A DNA stretch of 64,000 bases, from the NCBI GenBank assembly GCA_026391355.1, contig JAPLDH010000047.1:1-64000 (forward strand). The letters are read 5' to 3'. Every line of letters starts with the position of its first letter. Within the stretch, counting starts at the first letter, position 1. The DNA is from Bacteroidota bacterium (GTDB lineage Bacteria > Bacteroidota > Bacteroidia > Bacteroidales > FEN-979). Positions 45,299 to 54,961 of the stretch are shown here, piece by piece. A program made the position numbers and the translations under genes. Under the pieces are notes generated by a model. It had not been told where the DNA came from, searched no databases, and was given only the letters and a program-made list of their open reading frames with translations.

Positions 45299-47786
45299 AT
45301 GAAAAAGTATACTGTTTATTTGATCTTTGTTGCCAGTCTGTTTTCTCTGAAAGCGTATTCTGCTGATAATGCACCGGTTACAACTATTGGATATATTACG
45401 AATGCTGCTTTATCCAGCACAGTTTCACTTCCTGTAACAGTGACAAATTTTGTGGATATAAGTGATTATAAACTTACAATATTGTATCCAACTGCACGTC
45501 TTACCTATATAAGCATGACACCTCATCCTTCCTTCAGTAGCGCATCAGTAAACAGCAGTACACCCGGAAAACTTATTATTACATGGTCGGGATCATCAGG
45601 TATCACATTGCCGGATCTTACTACCCTCATGAATCTTACTTTCACGTACATTAGCGGAACAGCATGGCTTAACTGGTATTACACAAGTGGCAATGTCTGC
45701 CAGTATAAAAAATACCATGGAGGATCACGCACTATACTCACCGATACTCCAAAGGAAAAATTTTATATCAATGGTGCAGTATCGAACAGGAGTTCTGTTG
45801 TCACAGTAGCACCTGCAGTTCTCAATGTTGCTAACGGCCCGGTTTCGGTTCCTTTGAAAGTTGGAAAATTTTCAACTATAGGCGCTATTACCCTCTACAT
45901 GCAATACAATATTAATGTTCTGTCGTACACTGGTTGTACAATAAACGGATCGTTGCTTGGCATGGATGTCGGAACTCAGAATTTTAATGGCAATGACTAT
46001 ATAGTTATTGCATGGTATGGCGGAAATGCTACCCTGGCTGACTCATCTGTAATTGTTACACTGAATTTCACTTTTTCAAATGCCGTTGCAAATTATTCTT
46101 TGCTAACCTGGTTTGAAAACGGAGGCTCCTGCGAATATGGTGATAATAACGGTTTGGTGTTGATAGACCTTCCAACATCGACCTACTATAAGAACGGAAT
46201 TGTAACCTCTGGAAATCAATATTCACCGCATGCAAAGCTTCCGACCATTACCAATGCATCACCGGGTTCTACTGATGTAAAGCTGGATGTAACCAACTTT
46301 AATAATGTAAAATCATTTACACTTTCTTTCCGATATGACCCGGCTGTAATGACCTATAATAGTTTCACACAGAATCCCTCCCTCATCGGAGCGATAGCTG
46401 TCACCAATTATGGAATTGTTGGAGGACTTCGAAAATTGGAATTGGCCTGGTCAGGAACCATTCAATCATTGGCCGATGGAACCCTTGCCACATTGAATTA
46501 TACCTATATATCAGGCACAAGCGCCCTGGCATGGGACACTACCGATGCAACAGCAACTCGGTTTAATGATGCTTCAGGCAATGCATATCCTGATTTTCCG
46601 AAATCATCATTTTACACGGATGGTGTCGTATCCAGTCATACTGCCCCTCACTCCATTGCCTGGTATGCTTCACCGCCTGCAGGAGCATTCACTGTTCCGA
46701 TCAAAGTTACCAATTTCTCAAATATCGGGTCATTCAAACTTACCATAGATTATGACCCGGGTATCCTGAGTTCACCGGGCGTTTCTCTTGCCCCTGGTGT
46801 TGGAGGTGTTTTGACAGATTCACTTTATACAGGAAGAACCGTCATGATGTGGACGGGTACATCTCCAACTCTTACCGACAGCAGTAACCTCCTTATTCTT
46901 TCATTTAATTACGCTGGATCAGGCACCAGTCTCCTCAACTGTATAACTGCCAATTCCTGGAATTCCTGGTATAGGGAATCCGTCTCTTCATCAAATCTTT
47001 ATGACACACCCAAAACAACCTATTATATCAATGGTCTGGTGGGTCCTTTTACCGCTGATTTTATAGCCGATAATACAATTGTGGAGACCAATACGACCAT
47101 AAACATGACCAACCTGAGTACCACCGGTACTGCTGTTAATTATGCCTGGACTTTTACTCCCTCAACACCTAATTTTGTCCCCTTAACCAGCGCATCATCA
47201 GTAAATCCAAAAATTCAGTTCCCGGTAAATGGTGTTTATTCTGCAACCCTTACAATGACCAAAATCAATAATTCGGCCAAAAGCACCAAAACAAGGATCG
47301 ATTACTTCTATATCGGCACCCCGGGATTATGGACAGGGATAACCTCTACCGACTGGAATACCGCTTCTAACTGGCATAATTACCTGGTGCCTGCCACCTC
47401 CTATTATGTTAATGTCACCATCCCGACCGCTGCCACATTCTGGCCGTTAACAGTGGGTAGCCTGACAATGGGAACGGATTGTGAAAATATCACCATGATC
47501 GGTGCAGCGCAACTGACAATTCATGGAAATTTAACCATCAATGGGGGCAGAACACTGAGCATACCTGGTACAGGGCTCTTAAGAATTGCAGGTAATTGGT
47601 CAAGGTCAAATTCAGGTGTTTTCAATTACGGAACAGGAAGTAATGTGGAATTTTATGGAGCAATTGATGGATCCATCCTTGCCCCCTCAACAGAATCCTT
47701 CTATAATCTGATTGAAAACAAAGGAATTGGAGCGCATCTCTACATATTGAATAATGTGATTGTCAATGGATCACTGACCGTTGAAT
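45299..47786 (+). CDS. Large secreted protein with four cohesin-like modules and a PKD-like domain
   Basis: An 829-residue protein from ATG 45299 (the frame from 45275 begins with TTG); the coding frame closes with TAA at 47786-47788. A signal peptide (YTVYLIFVASLFSLKAYS) is followed by four repeats of about 135-145 residues (about 27-160, 161-300, 305-440, 445-577). Each begins with a strand such as SLPVTVTNF and contains a YD/YN-plus-hydrophobic strand and an IAW/TWSG strand. Each ends D-x-P-xxx-[FY]-Y-x-[ND]-G. This is the layout of cohesin modules. A PKD-like domain (about 580-675) and a beta-helix-like tail beginning GLWTGITSTDWNTASNW follow. No T9SS sorting domain is visible: the protein stops after NNVIVNGSLTVE, where related proteins normally continue. 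The next gene starts 25 bp later. Confidence 0.82.
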
Positions 47787-47813
47787 AATGAAGGAATACA
47801 AACGCTACTCAAT

Positions 47814-49802
47814 ATGCTAGGAAAAAAAATTCCTGTTGTTTTTTTGTGGGTTATTGTTATTTTTTTTGCTGTTGGTGCTTTCGCCCAAAATGCCCCCATA
47901 TCTACTGTCACAACCGTCTTCAATGCTGTCCCAGGCCCCGTCAGCGTTCCTATTACCGTTGTTAACTTTACAAGTATCAGTGCGGTTTCCCTCACACTGG
48001 AGTACGATTACTCCCTGATACATTATGTAAGCGCCGTAACAAATACCCTTTTCCCTACCATGTCATTCAATGACAATGATTTGGGGAATGGATTTCACAG
48101 GGTTATTATCGGATGGTATGGGAACCCGCACACACTTACCAATGGAAGCGCATTGATTACCATTAATTTTACCTACATCAGCGGTATTGCAGCCATCAAC
48201 TGGATCGATAATGGTCCATCCTGCGAATATGCCGACGGCAATAATAATGTGCTGAACGACATTCCTACCAGCACATATTATATTAACGGTTACATCTGTG
48301 GGATCATGGGAACTCCAGGCACTATAAGCGGACCGTCATCCGTTTGCCAGGGACAAAACGGAGTGGGTTACAGTGTTAATGAAATGGCAAATGTAACCGG
48401 CTATAACTGGACCGTTCCTTCAGGAGCAATCATTGCCGGCGGGACAAACACAAATGCAATTACTGTAAACTTTGCATCGAATGCCTCCTCAGGAAATATT
48501 TCCGTAACCGGGAGTAACCCATGCGGGACAAGCTCCGCATCCACACTTGCTGTGACTTTGAATACCTTGCCGGTGGCTAATGCAGGTAATGATACAACCA
48601 TCCCGTATGGTACTTCAACAATATTGCATGCATCATCAGGAGGTTCAGGATCATACAATTATCATTGGACACCGGAAGCACTTCTGGTAAATCCTAATAT
48701 CCAGAATCCCCAGACAGTAAATCTTACTTCAACAACAATTTTTACTGTCACTGTGACAAACCAGACTACACTTTGCCAGAATTCTGATGCTGTTATTGTC
48801 ACAATCAGCGGGGGTGTTTTATCTGTCAATCCCATGGCAGTTCCCTCTGAAATCTGCCATGGAGATATCGCACAACTTTTTGCCAACGCAGGCGGAGGAT
48901 CCGGAAATTATACTTATACATGGACATGTACCCCCACGGGAAGCCCCCCCTGGACATCAAACCTGGCTAATCCGACAGTTTCTCCTGATTCTTCCACCAA
49001 CTACCATCTTTCGGTTTACGACGGATTCAATACAACTACAGGAAATGCCTACCTTCCTGTTTTCCAAAGACCTACAGCTACCATGACCGGAGGTGATACC
49101 CTTTGCGGACAAGGTTTGACCACAACTCTCCAGGTTCTTCTGACCGGCACTCCTCCTTGGAACTTCGTCTATTCCAATGGGTTAAATACATTCACTGTGA
49201 TAAATACGAATACAAATCCTTACAATATTGTTACTGCCGATTCAGGAACCTATACCATTTTGAACGTAAATGATTTTCATTGCGTGGGTACAACATCCGG
49301 AACTGCAGTTGTGGCTGTTTTTCCTGTACCGGCTACACCCACCATCTCCCTGATTTATTTGCAATTGATCTCTACTTCTTGTTGCGGAAATCAATGGTAC
49401 AAAGATGGTGTACTTATACCGGGGGCAATTCACCAGACATATGTTGTTACACAAACAGCTCATTATTACGATATTATTACTTTACATGGGTGCGTTTCCG
49501 ATACATCCAATGATCTGTATGTGGTTATGACAGGAATTCATGATCCTGTAACCCAAAATTTCTGTATCGAACCCAATCCTGCCTCACAAGTAATCCATAT
49601 CAGCGCTAAGTCAAAACTGACCGGAGCGATTACCATCCGGTTTTTGTCGCTGCAGGGAGTTGTTTTAAAAGAGATCAATATTGATAATTTTACTGACAAC
49701 CAGGGAGTTTTCATCGATATCAGTAATTTCAAACCAGGATTATACCTGGCCTACTTCACTTCCGGAGAAACAACAAATGTCTTGAAACTTTTGGTTAAAT
49801 AG
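47814..49802 (+). CDS. Cohesin-like/Ig-like protein with T9SS type A sorting domain
   Basis: A 662-residue protein. The start MLGKKIPVVFLWVIVIFFAVGAFAQ is a signal peptide; the in-frame TTG at 47781 lies inside the previous gene. Residues about 25-170 form one cohesin-like module, closest to module 2 of the preceding protein: both contain SCEY, and an end IPTSTYYING against LPTSTYYKNG. PKD/Ig-like domains follow (SGPSSVCQGQNGVGYSV, GGSGNYTYTWTCTPTG). The C-terminal about 75 residues (IEPNPASQVIHIS ... FKPGLYLAYFTSGE ... LLVK) are a T9SS type A domain, so it should be exported and fixed on the cell surface. Probably co-transcribed with its neighbour. Confidence 0.85.
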   Translation: MLGKKIPVVFLWVIVIFFAVGAFAQNAPISTVTTVFNAVPGPVSVPITVVNFTSISAVSLTLEYDYSLIHYVSAVTNTLFPTMSFNDNDLGNGFHRVIIGWYGNPHTLTNGSALITINFTYISGIAAINWIDNGPSCEYADGNNNVLNDIPTSTYYINGYICGIMGTPGTISGPSSVCQGQNGVGYSVNEMANVTGYNWTVPSGAIIAGGTNTNAITVNFASNASSGNISVTGSNPCGTSSASTLAVTLNTLPVANAGNDTTIPYGTSTILHASSGGSGSYNYHWTPEALLVNPNIQNPQTVNLTSTTIFTVTVTNQTTLCQNSDAVIVTISGGVLSVNPMAVPSEICHGDIAQLFANAGGGSGNYTYTWTCTPTGSPPWTSNLANPTVSPDSSTNYHLSVYDGFNTTTGNAYLPVFQRPTATMTGGDTLCGQGLTTTLQVLLTGTPPWNFVYSNGLNTFTVINTNTNPYNIVTADSGTYTILNVNDFHCVGTTSGTAVVAVFPVPATPTISLIYLQLISTSCCGNQWYKDGVLIPGAIHQTYVVTQTAHYYDIITLHGCVSDTSNDLYVVMTGIHDPVTQNFCIEPNPASQVIHISAKSKLTGAITIRFLSLQGVVLKEINIDNFTDNQGVFIDISNFKPGLYLAYFTSGETTNVLKLLVK

Positions 49803-49841
49803 CAATTCAGATTATTCCTGCAGATTCTCAGGTTCCGCTTC

Positions 49842-50339
49842 TTATTCACTGAAAACACCCAGTATTTCTCCGAAATAAAGTCTGTGAAAATCCTTTATTG
49901 GATAATACCTGTTGATGATCAATTGATCCAGTGTTCCCGGGTCCAGTGTATTTCGTTCAATGATCCGGCATTCATAATGAAAATCCGATTCTGCAATATA
50001 GGGTGTTGGAATCAATAAGCCCTTTACCATAGTAAAATTGCAGCGGGAAATTTTATCCGTATCCCGGCCTGATCTTGCTCCACAAATGCCGATCTCGGCG
50101 GAATACTTTCCCAATAGGAAATTCACGGAAAAATCTTCGCTTTTTTCCATCAACTGATAAGTGTACCGGGTGGGCCTTACATAAACAATAAAAATCGGCC
50201 GGCCCCATATAATTCCGATGGTTCCCCAACCAATTGTCATTGCATTGGGTGGGGAACCGCTTACAAGCAACGCCCCGTTCCCGTCAAGGATTTCAATTGT
50301 TTTCTGAAACAGGTCAAAACTTCCTTTTTGTGTTCTCAT
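49842..50339 (-). CDS. Flavin reductase-like FMN-binding split-barrel protein
   Basis: A 165-residue protein with the flavin-reductase fold: NAMTIGWGTIGIIWGRPIFIVYVRPTRYTYQLME is the characteristic N-terminal FMN-binding strand series, followed by FSVNFLLGKYSAEIGICGARSGRDTDK. Members either reduce flavin or act as stand-alone electron carriers; partner unknown. A minus-strand TACATTTG box (50384-50377) lies upstream, divergent from the peptidase promoter. Confidence 0.88.
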   Translation of the reverse strand: MRTQKGSFDLFQKTIEILDGNGALLVSGSPPNAMTIGWGTIGIIWGRPIFIVYVRPTRYTYQLMEKSEDFSVNFLLGKYSAEIGICGARSGRDTDKISRCNFTMVKGLLIPTPYIAESDFHYECRIIERNTLDPGTLDQLIINRYYPIKDFHRLYFGEILGVFSE

Positions 50340-50376
50340 AGCTTCATTCTTTCAAAAGCTGTCGGGTTTTTAACTT

Positions 50377-50412
50377 CAAATGTAAAAACAATCCCGTTAT
50401 TTTCTAATTTTG
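50377..50412. promoter_or_regulatory. Divergent -7 boxes for flavin reductase (-) and DPP-IV-like peptidase (+)
   Basis: The minus strand reads TACATTTG at 50384-50377; the plus strand reads TAATTTTG at 50405-50412. Both are exact TAnnTTTG. The plus-strand box is 26 bp before the peptidase ATG and the minus-strand box 38 bp before the reductase ATG. Neither has a perfect -33 TTTG. Confidence 0.5.
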
Positions 50413-50437
50413 GACGGAAAAATAAACTGCCCGGCAT

Positions 50438-52615
50438 ATGAAAAGATTGTTCCTTTCGATGTTTCTCCTGATGATTGTTGTATCATCCATTGGCCAGAAT
50501 GAGAAAAAACTGATCACACTTGAAGATATTTTCAAAGGAAGAAAATTCGGCTCAAGAATGGCTGCCGGTCTTCATTCGATGACCGACGGAGATCACTACT
50601 TCCAGATTATTAAGGACAGTCTGAATGTGTATGAATATTCTACCGGTAATCTGATACGAACCATTTTAACCTCCGGCACACTCATCCCGGCAGGCGATAC
50701 TGCTCCGGTTCCGATTGATAACCCGGTGTTCTCACAAGATGAATCCAGGATATTGTTTAGAAAGGATGAAGAACAGATCTATCGCTATTCCTCCAAAGCC
50801 AATTATTATATATATGATACACGGACAGGGAAGCTGACTCCATTGTCAAAAAATGGAAAACAACGCGTTGCCGAATTCTCACCCGATGCATCAAAAGTTG
50901 CATTCGTAAGGGAGAATAATATATTTCTCTATGACATTTCGACCGCTAAAGAGAAGCAGATAACAACTGACGGAAAGTTGAACTTTGTAATCAACGGCGC
51001 TCCCGATTGGGTCTATGAAGAAGAATTCGATAATCCCAAAGCATTGATCTGGTCGTCAGACAGTAAAAATTTTGCATTTTACCGTTTTGATGAATCCAAT
51101 GTGAAAGAATACGAATTCACAAATTATGGAGGCCTTTACCCCGAACATTATAAATATAAATATCCTAAAGGAGGAGAAACCAACTCGAAAATATCGCTGT
51201 TTATATACTCCTTACAGAGCCAACATTCACGTCAGATCGACATTGGGAAAGATACTGATATTTATATCCCGCGTATGCGGTGGATGCCAGATTCAAAGAG
51301 CGTTCTTGTGTACCGGCTGAACCGTCACCAGAATAAACTTGAATTTCTGAAGACAGATGCAGTTACAGGATCATCCAAAGTTTTTCTGACAGAAGAGAAT
51401 AAATATTATGTGGAAGTGAATGACGATTTTCATTTTCTGGAAAATAATAAAGGTTTTTTATTGACCAGTGAGAAGGATGGGTTCAATCATATTTACATGT
51501 ATGATATGGATGGGAAGCAAATCAACCAGCTTACCCGGGGGAAATGGGATGTGACCGGACTCAAGGGCGTGGATGAAGCCAAAGGGCTTGTCTATTTTAT
51601 GGCAGCGGAGAATTCACCGGTCGACAGAAGTCTTTATGTTGTTTCACTCGATGGAAAGACAAAAACAAGACTCACTCCGAAACCAGGAACCTATACCATT
51701 GATTTTAGCCACAATTACAAATGGCTGGTCTGCAACTGGTCAGATATCAATACCCCGCCGGTGACCACTGTAAACAAGGCCAATGGAGAACTGGTAAGGG
51801 TACTGCAGGACAATGCAAAACTGAAACCTGTCCTTGAACAATACAACTTTTCAAAGGTGGAATTCTTTTCTTTTCACACTTCAGATAATACTGAGTTAAA
51901 TGGCTGGATGTTAAAACCTCCCGACTTTAATCCTGCAAAAAAATACCCGGTACTGTTCACAATTTATGGTGGCCCCGGTTCACAAACCGTGATTAACAGG
52001 TGGGGCACCTCCTCTTCCTGGAACCAGCTTTTTGCCGCACACGGGATCATTGTTGTTTCTGTCGATAACAGAGGTACTGGGGCGAGAGGAGAGGAGTTTA
52101 AAAAATGCACCTATCTCCAGCTTGGAAAATTTGAAACCCTCGACCAGATCGAAGCAGCTAAATATCTGGGAACATTGGATTACATTGATCCGCACAGGAT
52201 TGGGATGTGGGGGTGGAGCTATGGCGGCTTTATGACCTTGTCATGTATGACAAAAGGAGCTGATTATTTCAATCTGGGTGTTGCCGTGGCTCCTGTAACA
52301 AACTGGAAATACTATGATGATATCTATACTGAACGGTTCATGCGCACTCCGAAAGAGAATCCTGAAGGTTATGAATCCAATTCACCCATAAATCATGCAG
52401 AAAAGCTGAAGGGTAAACTGCTGATTATCCATGGGATGTCCGACGATAATGTACATACCCAGAATACATATGATTTTATTACTGCACTGGTAGGTGCCGG
52501 CAAGCAATTTGAAATGCAGCTATACCCCAATAGTAACCATAACATCTATACAGGGAAAAATACCACCTTCCACAATTATGAAAGAATGACGGAATTCATA
52601 CTGAAGAATTTATGA
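50438..52615 (+). CDS. Dipeptidyl peptidase IV-like S9 serine peptidase, exported
   Basis: Cleaves dipeptides, usually X-Pro, from peptide N-termini in the periplasm. The 725-residue protein has a signal peptide (FLSMFLLMIVVSSIG), an eight-bladed propeller with the DPP-IV glutamate motif in DWVYEEEFDN, and a C-terminal alpha/beta hydrolase. The triad is Ser594 in GWSYGGF, Asp669 in HGMSDDNVH and His701 in NSNHNIY. Length and motifs fit Bacteroidota DPP-IV. Confidence 0.95.
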   Translation: MKRLFLSMFLLMIVVSSIGQNEKKLITLEDIFKGRKFGSRMAAGLHSMTDGDHYFQIIKDSLNVYEYSTGNLIRTILTSGTLIPAGDTAPVPIDNPVFSQDESRILFRKDEEQIYRYSSKANYYIYDTRTGKLTPLSKNGKQRVAEFSPDASKVAFVRENNIFLYDISTAKEKQITTDGKLNFVINGAPDWVYEEEFDNPKALIWSSDSKNFAFYRFDESNVKEYEFTNYGGLYPEHYKYKYPKGGETNSKISLFIYSLQSQHSRQIDIGKDTDIYIPRMRWMPDSKSVLVYRLNRHQNKLEFLKTDAVTGSSKVFLTEENKYYVEVNDDFHFLENNKGFLLTSEKDGFNHIYMYDMDGKQINQLTRGKWDVTGLKGVDEAKGLVYFMAAENSPVDRSLYVVSLDGKTKTRLTPKPGTYTIDFSHNYKWLVCNWSDINTPPVTTVNKANGELVRVLQDNAKLKPVLEQYNFSKVEFFSFHTSDNTELNGWMLKPPDFNPAKKYPVLFTIYGGPGSQTVINRWGTSSSWNQLFAAHGIIVVSVDNRGTGARGEEFKKCTYLQLGKFETLDQIEAAKYLGTLDYIDPHRIGMWGWSYGGFMTLSCMTKGADYFNLGVAVAPVTNWKYYDDIYTERFMRTPKENPEGYESNSPINHAEKLKGKLLIIHGMSDDNVHTQNTYDFITALVGAGKQFEMQLYPNSNHNIYTGKNTTFHNYERMTEFILKNL

Positions 52616-52629
52616 TTTAGGGGGATTTA

Positions 52630-52660
52630 TTTGTTTTTCCTAAAATCATTACTATCTTTG
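52630..52660 (+). promoter_or_regulatory. Promoter of rpsU-xerC-hpf
   Basis: TTTG at 52630-52633 and TATCTTTG at 52653-52660 with exactly 19 bp between them. Leader of about 52 nt before rpsU. Confidence 0.82.
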
Positions 52661-52718
52661 CAACCCGTTTCGAAACAAAGTAATTATTCACGATAAAAAG
52701 AAAGAGAGTCAAAGCATT

Positions 52719-52916
52719 ATGATCATTGTACCCGTGAAAGAAGGCGAAAGTATTGACAGGGCTTTAAAAAAATTAAAAAGAAAATTCGAGAAGACAGGCG
52801 TCGTAAAGGAACTGCGTGATCGTCAAAAGTTTACAAAACCTTCCATCAAGAGAAGAGAAGCTGTTAACAAGGCCATTTATGTCCAGAGAATACAGCAGGA
52901 TGTCGAAGGCCAATAA
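52719..52916 (+). CDS. rpsU: 30S ribosomal protein S21
   Basis: A 65-residue basic protein, MIIVPVKEGESIDRALKKLKRKFEKTG onward, the standard Bacteroidota bS21. In Flavobacterium bS21 helps hide the anti-Shine-Dalgarno end of 16S rRNA, which explains why genes in this phylum mostly lack such sites. Only a weak purine run (AAAGAGAG) precedes the ATG here. First gene of a unit with xerC and hpf. Confidence 0.97.
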   Translation: MIIVPVKEGESIDRALKKLKRKFEKTGVVKELRDRQKFTKPSIKRREAVNKAIYVQRIQQDVEGQ

Positions 52917-53025
52917 ATCCGGATTAACAAATTTTATGAAGAAGACCATCCATTTGGGGTAAATATGTTGTATATTTATCGCTGTGTTATGGATAGAGTC
53001 AGATTTCATCGTGTTTTTTTTCTGA

Positions 53026-53946
53026 ATGGAAAAAGATAGATTTATCGCCCATCTTCAGTTCGAAAAACGTTATTCTTCGCATACGATCATTGCTTACAGG
53101 AACGACCTCGATCAATTTTACCTGTTTCTTCTTGTTCAATATGGAATAACTGATATCAGTAGCGTGAGCCATGTCTTCATCCGCTCCTGGCTGGTAAGCC
53201 TGATGGAATTGAAAATTTCTGCACGTACCGTGAACCGGAAACTGACAACCCTGAAGTCTTTTTATAAATTCCTCCTGAAAGAGGGAATAGTGACCCAGAA
53301 TCCGATGCGAAAAGTTACCTCCCCAAAAACAGCCAGTAGATTACCGGTTTTTGTAGAAAAGGAGAAAATCAACTTACTATTCGATTCTGTTGACTTTGGA
53401 AGTGGTTTCCCAGCCTTACGCGACCGGGTTGTTATGGAAATGTTTTATGTTACGGGAATGCGATTATCCGAACTGGTCAACCTGCAGGATTCGGATTTTG
53501 ATTTTTATAATTCAACAATAAAGGTATTGGGTAAACGAAATAAAGAGAGGTTAATTCCGTTTTCTGATAAATTCGGCGCTCTCTTGAAAACCTATCTGTC
53601 TGAAAAATCCGCATTCCTTCTGCAACTTAAATCACTGCATACTCCCCAAACATCCGGATTGTCTGAGAACAAATCGTTTTTTCTTACTGATTCCGGCAAC
53701 AAAATTTATCACAAAATGGTGTACCGCATTGTTACCAAATATCTCTCATTTGTTACAACCCTCAGCAAAAAAAGTCCGCATGTTTTACGACATACTTTTG
53801 CAACCCATTTGTTGAATAATGGTGCGGAATTAAATGCAGTCAAAGAATTGCTCGGACACGCAAATTTATCTGCCACCCAGGTTTATACCCACAATACAAT
53901 TGAAAGATTAAAGACAATTTATAAACAAGCCCATCCAAAGGCATAA
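53026..53946 (+). CDS. xerC: Tyrosine recombinase XerC/XerD-like
   Basis: A 306-residue tyrosine recombinase that probably resolves chromosome dimers at dif. N-terminal SAM-like domain (FIAHLQFEKRYSSHTIIAYRNDL), catalytic Arg146 in MRLSELV, HxxR at 252-255 (HVLRH), GHANLSATQVYTH with the His and the nucleophile Tyr287. In Bacteroidota a xer gene is normally found between rpsU and hpf, so this is a housekeeping copy and not an element integrase. Confidence 0.94.
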   Translation: MEKDRFIAHLQFEKRYSSHTIIAYRNDLDQFYLFLLVQYGITDISSVSHVFIRSWLVSLMELKISARTVNRKLTTLKSFYKFLLKEGIVTQNPMRKVTSPKTASRLPVFVEKEKINLLFDSVDFGSGFPALRDRVVMEMFYVTGMRLSELVNLQDSDFDFYNSTIKVLGKRNKERLIPFSDKFGALLKTYLSEKSAFLLQLKSLHTPQTSGLSENKSFFLTDSGNKIYHKMVYRIVTKYLSFVTTLSKKSPHVLRHTFATHLLNNGAELNAVKELLGHANLSATQVYTHNTIERLKTIYKQAHPKA

Positions 53947-53949
53947 AAA

Positions 53950-53956
53950 AAGGAGG
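53950..53956 (+). promoter_or_regulatory. Perfect Shine-Dalgarno site before hpf
   Basis: AAGGAGG lies 5 bp before the hpf ATG (53962) inside an A-rich run. It is a full match to the 16S 3' end, while none of the other starts I examined in the window has a comparable site. It decides the start of hpf and suggests that its translation depends on whether the anti-Shine-Dalgarno is accessible. Confidence 0.8.
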
Positions 53957-53961
53957 TTTGA

Positions 53962-54261
53962 ATGAATATCAAGATCAGCGCTGTTCATTTTAAAACGGAC
54001 AGAAAACTGGAAGATTTCATCAGGGAAAGAATGCAGAAAATGCAGTTGTTCTTTGAAGGAGTTATTGACAGTGAAGTAATCCTGAAACTTGAAAATACAG
54101 ATTCCCAAGGGAATAAAATTGTTGAGATCAGGCTCTTCGTTCCGGGTTTCGACCTTTTTGCCAAAAAACAATCCTGGAGCTTTGAAGAATCCACCGACCT
54201 GGCCGTTGAAGCGCTTAGAAAACAACTTGTGAAACACAAAGAAAAAATAAGGGGATTATAA
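53962..54261 (+). CDS. hpf: Ribosome hibernation promoting factor
   Basis: A 99-residue short HPF/RaiA protein: MNIKISAVHFKTDRKLEDFIRERMQKMQLFFEGVIDSEVILKLEN then VEIRLFVPGFDLFAKKQ and EESTDLAVEALRKQLVKHKEK. It binds the small subunit and stores ribosomes in inactive form when growth slows. Starts 15 bp after xerC and is followed by a strong terminator. Confidence 0.95.
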   Translation: MNIKISAVHFKTDRKLEDFIRERMQKMQLFFEGVIDSEVILKLENTDSQGNKIVEIRLFVPGFDLFAKKQSWSFEESTDLAVEALRKQLVKHKEKIRGL

Positions 54262-54284
54262 TACCCTGACATTTATATAATAGT

Positions 54285-54324
54285 CATGAGGTTACCGGAA
54301 TTTTTTAACCTCATGCTTTTTTTT
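54285..54324 (+). terminator. Rho-independent terminator after hpf
   Basis: A perfect 10-bp stem, CATGAGGTTA (54285-54294) and TAACCTCATG (54306-54315), followed by a C and a run of nine T. It separates the rpsU-xerC-hpf unit from the inserted block downstream. Confidence 0.93.
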
Positions 54325-54341
54325 AAATATTTTTTTATAAA

Positions 54342-54374
54342 TTTGCATTTTTATTAAAAGTTTTCTTATCTTTG
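54342..54374 (+). promoter_or_regulatory. Promoter of the small exported protein
   Basis: TTTG at 54342-54345 and TATCTTTG at 54367-54374, with a 21-bp spacer, two bases over the usual distance. The box is 19 bp before the ATG at 54394. Confidence 0.65.
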
Positions 54375-54393
54375 AAGACTCAAATTACAAAAC

Positions 54394-54654
54394 ATGAAAA
54401 GGATTACTCTCAAAATCTTGATATTTCTGGTTGTTACCATAATACCTGCAATCATTACTTTTGCCGACCCTCCCGGTCCTCCAAGCCCTGGTGGCACGCC
54501 TGTTGGTGGGGGTGGCAAACCTGTGGGTGGTCCCATTGAGGATGGGATAACGATCTTGCTTGCCCTTGCAATCGGATATAGTATATTCAAATTGATTGAA
54601 ATACGAAAAAAAGCTAAATCCGATATGTTGAAAAATCCTGCAAATAACGGATGA
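54394..54654 (+). CDS. Small exported Pro/Gly-linker protein with C-terminal membrane anchor
   Basis: An 86-residue protein in three parts: an N-terminal signal sequence (LKILIFLVVTIIPAIITFA), a Pro-Gly-rich linker (DPPGPPSPGGTPVGGGG), and a segment PIEDGITILLALAIGYSIFKLI followed by a basic tail (EIRKKAKSD). This matches small Bacteroidota proteins with a PI-D/E-x-G motif, membrane helix and basic tail, which I recall as PID-CTERM-like. Whether it is processed or sorted is unknown. It has its own promoter and stands first in the block between hpf and the tRNA operon. Confidence 0.75.
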   Translation: MKRITLKILIFLVVTIIPAIITFADPPGPPSPGGTPVGGGGKPVGGPIEDGITILLALAIGYSIFKLIEIRKKAKSDMLKNPANNG

Positions 54655-54960
54655 TAGGATAATTTTATTCACCCCCTGTCTTATTTTATATATATTGAAC
54701 TTACCTTGTTTTAGGTGATTTTAGTATTTTTAACTTAGTATTGCAGTTATTCAATAGTTGACATTGTTTGGAAACAATAATTATTGTACTTTTGATCATC
54801 CCAACATTAACATAGTTGTCATTGAAGTGAAAAAAAATAACAATTCTTATTCTCAGACAGGTATAAGAAAAAGATAACAAGCTTACTGGAAGTTGACTTG
54901 TGATCTGAAAATGAAATGTTTAAATTTGATGAAAAATCTTTGAAAAAAAATGGATTTTCA
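54655..54960. other. AT-rich non-coding spacer
   Basis: About 300 bp without an open frame that looks coding. It contains no heptamer array, no tRNA and no hairpin with a T-run that I can see. It precedes the promoter at 54962-54992. Confidence 0.6.
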
Positions 54961-54961
54961 A

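Noticed and set aside
53026-53946. Tyrosine recombinase as sign of an integrated element
   Set aside because: A xer gene between rpsU and hpf is the usual place in the phylum, and there are no att-like repeats or phage genes around it.
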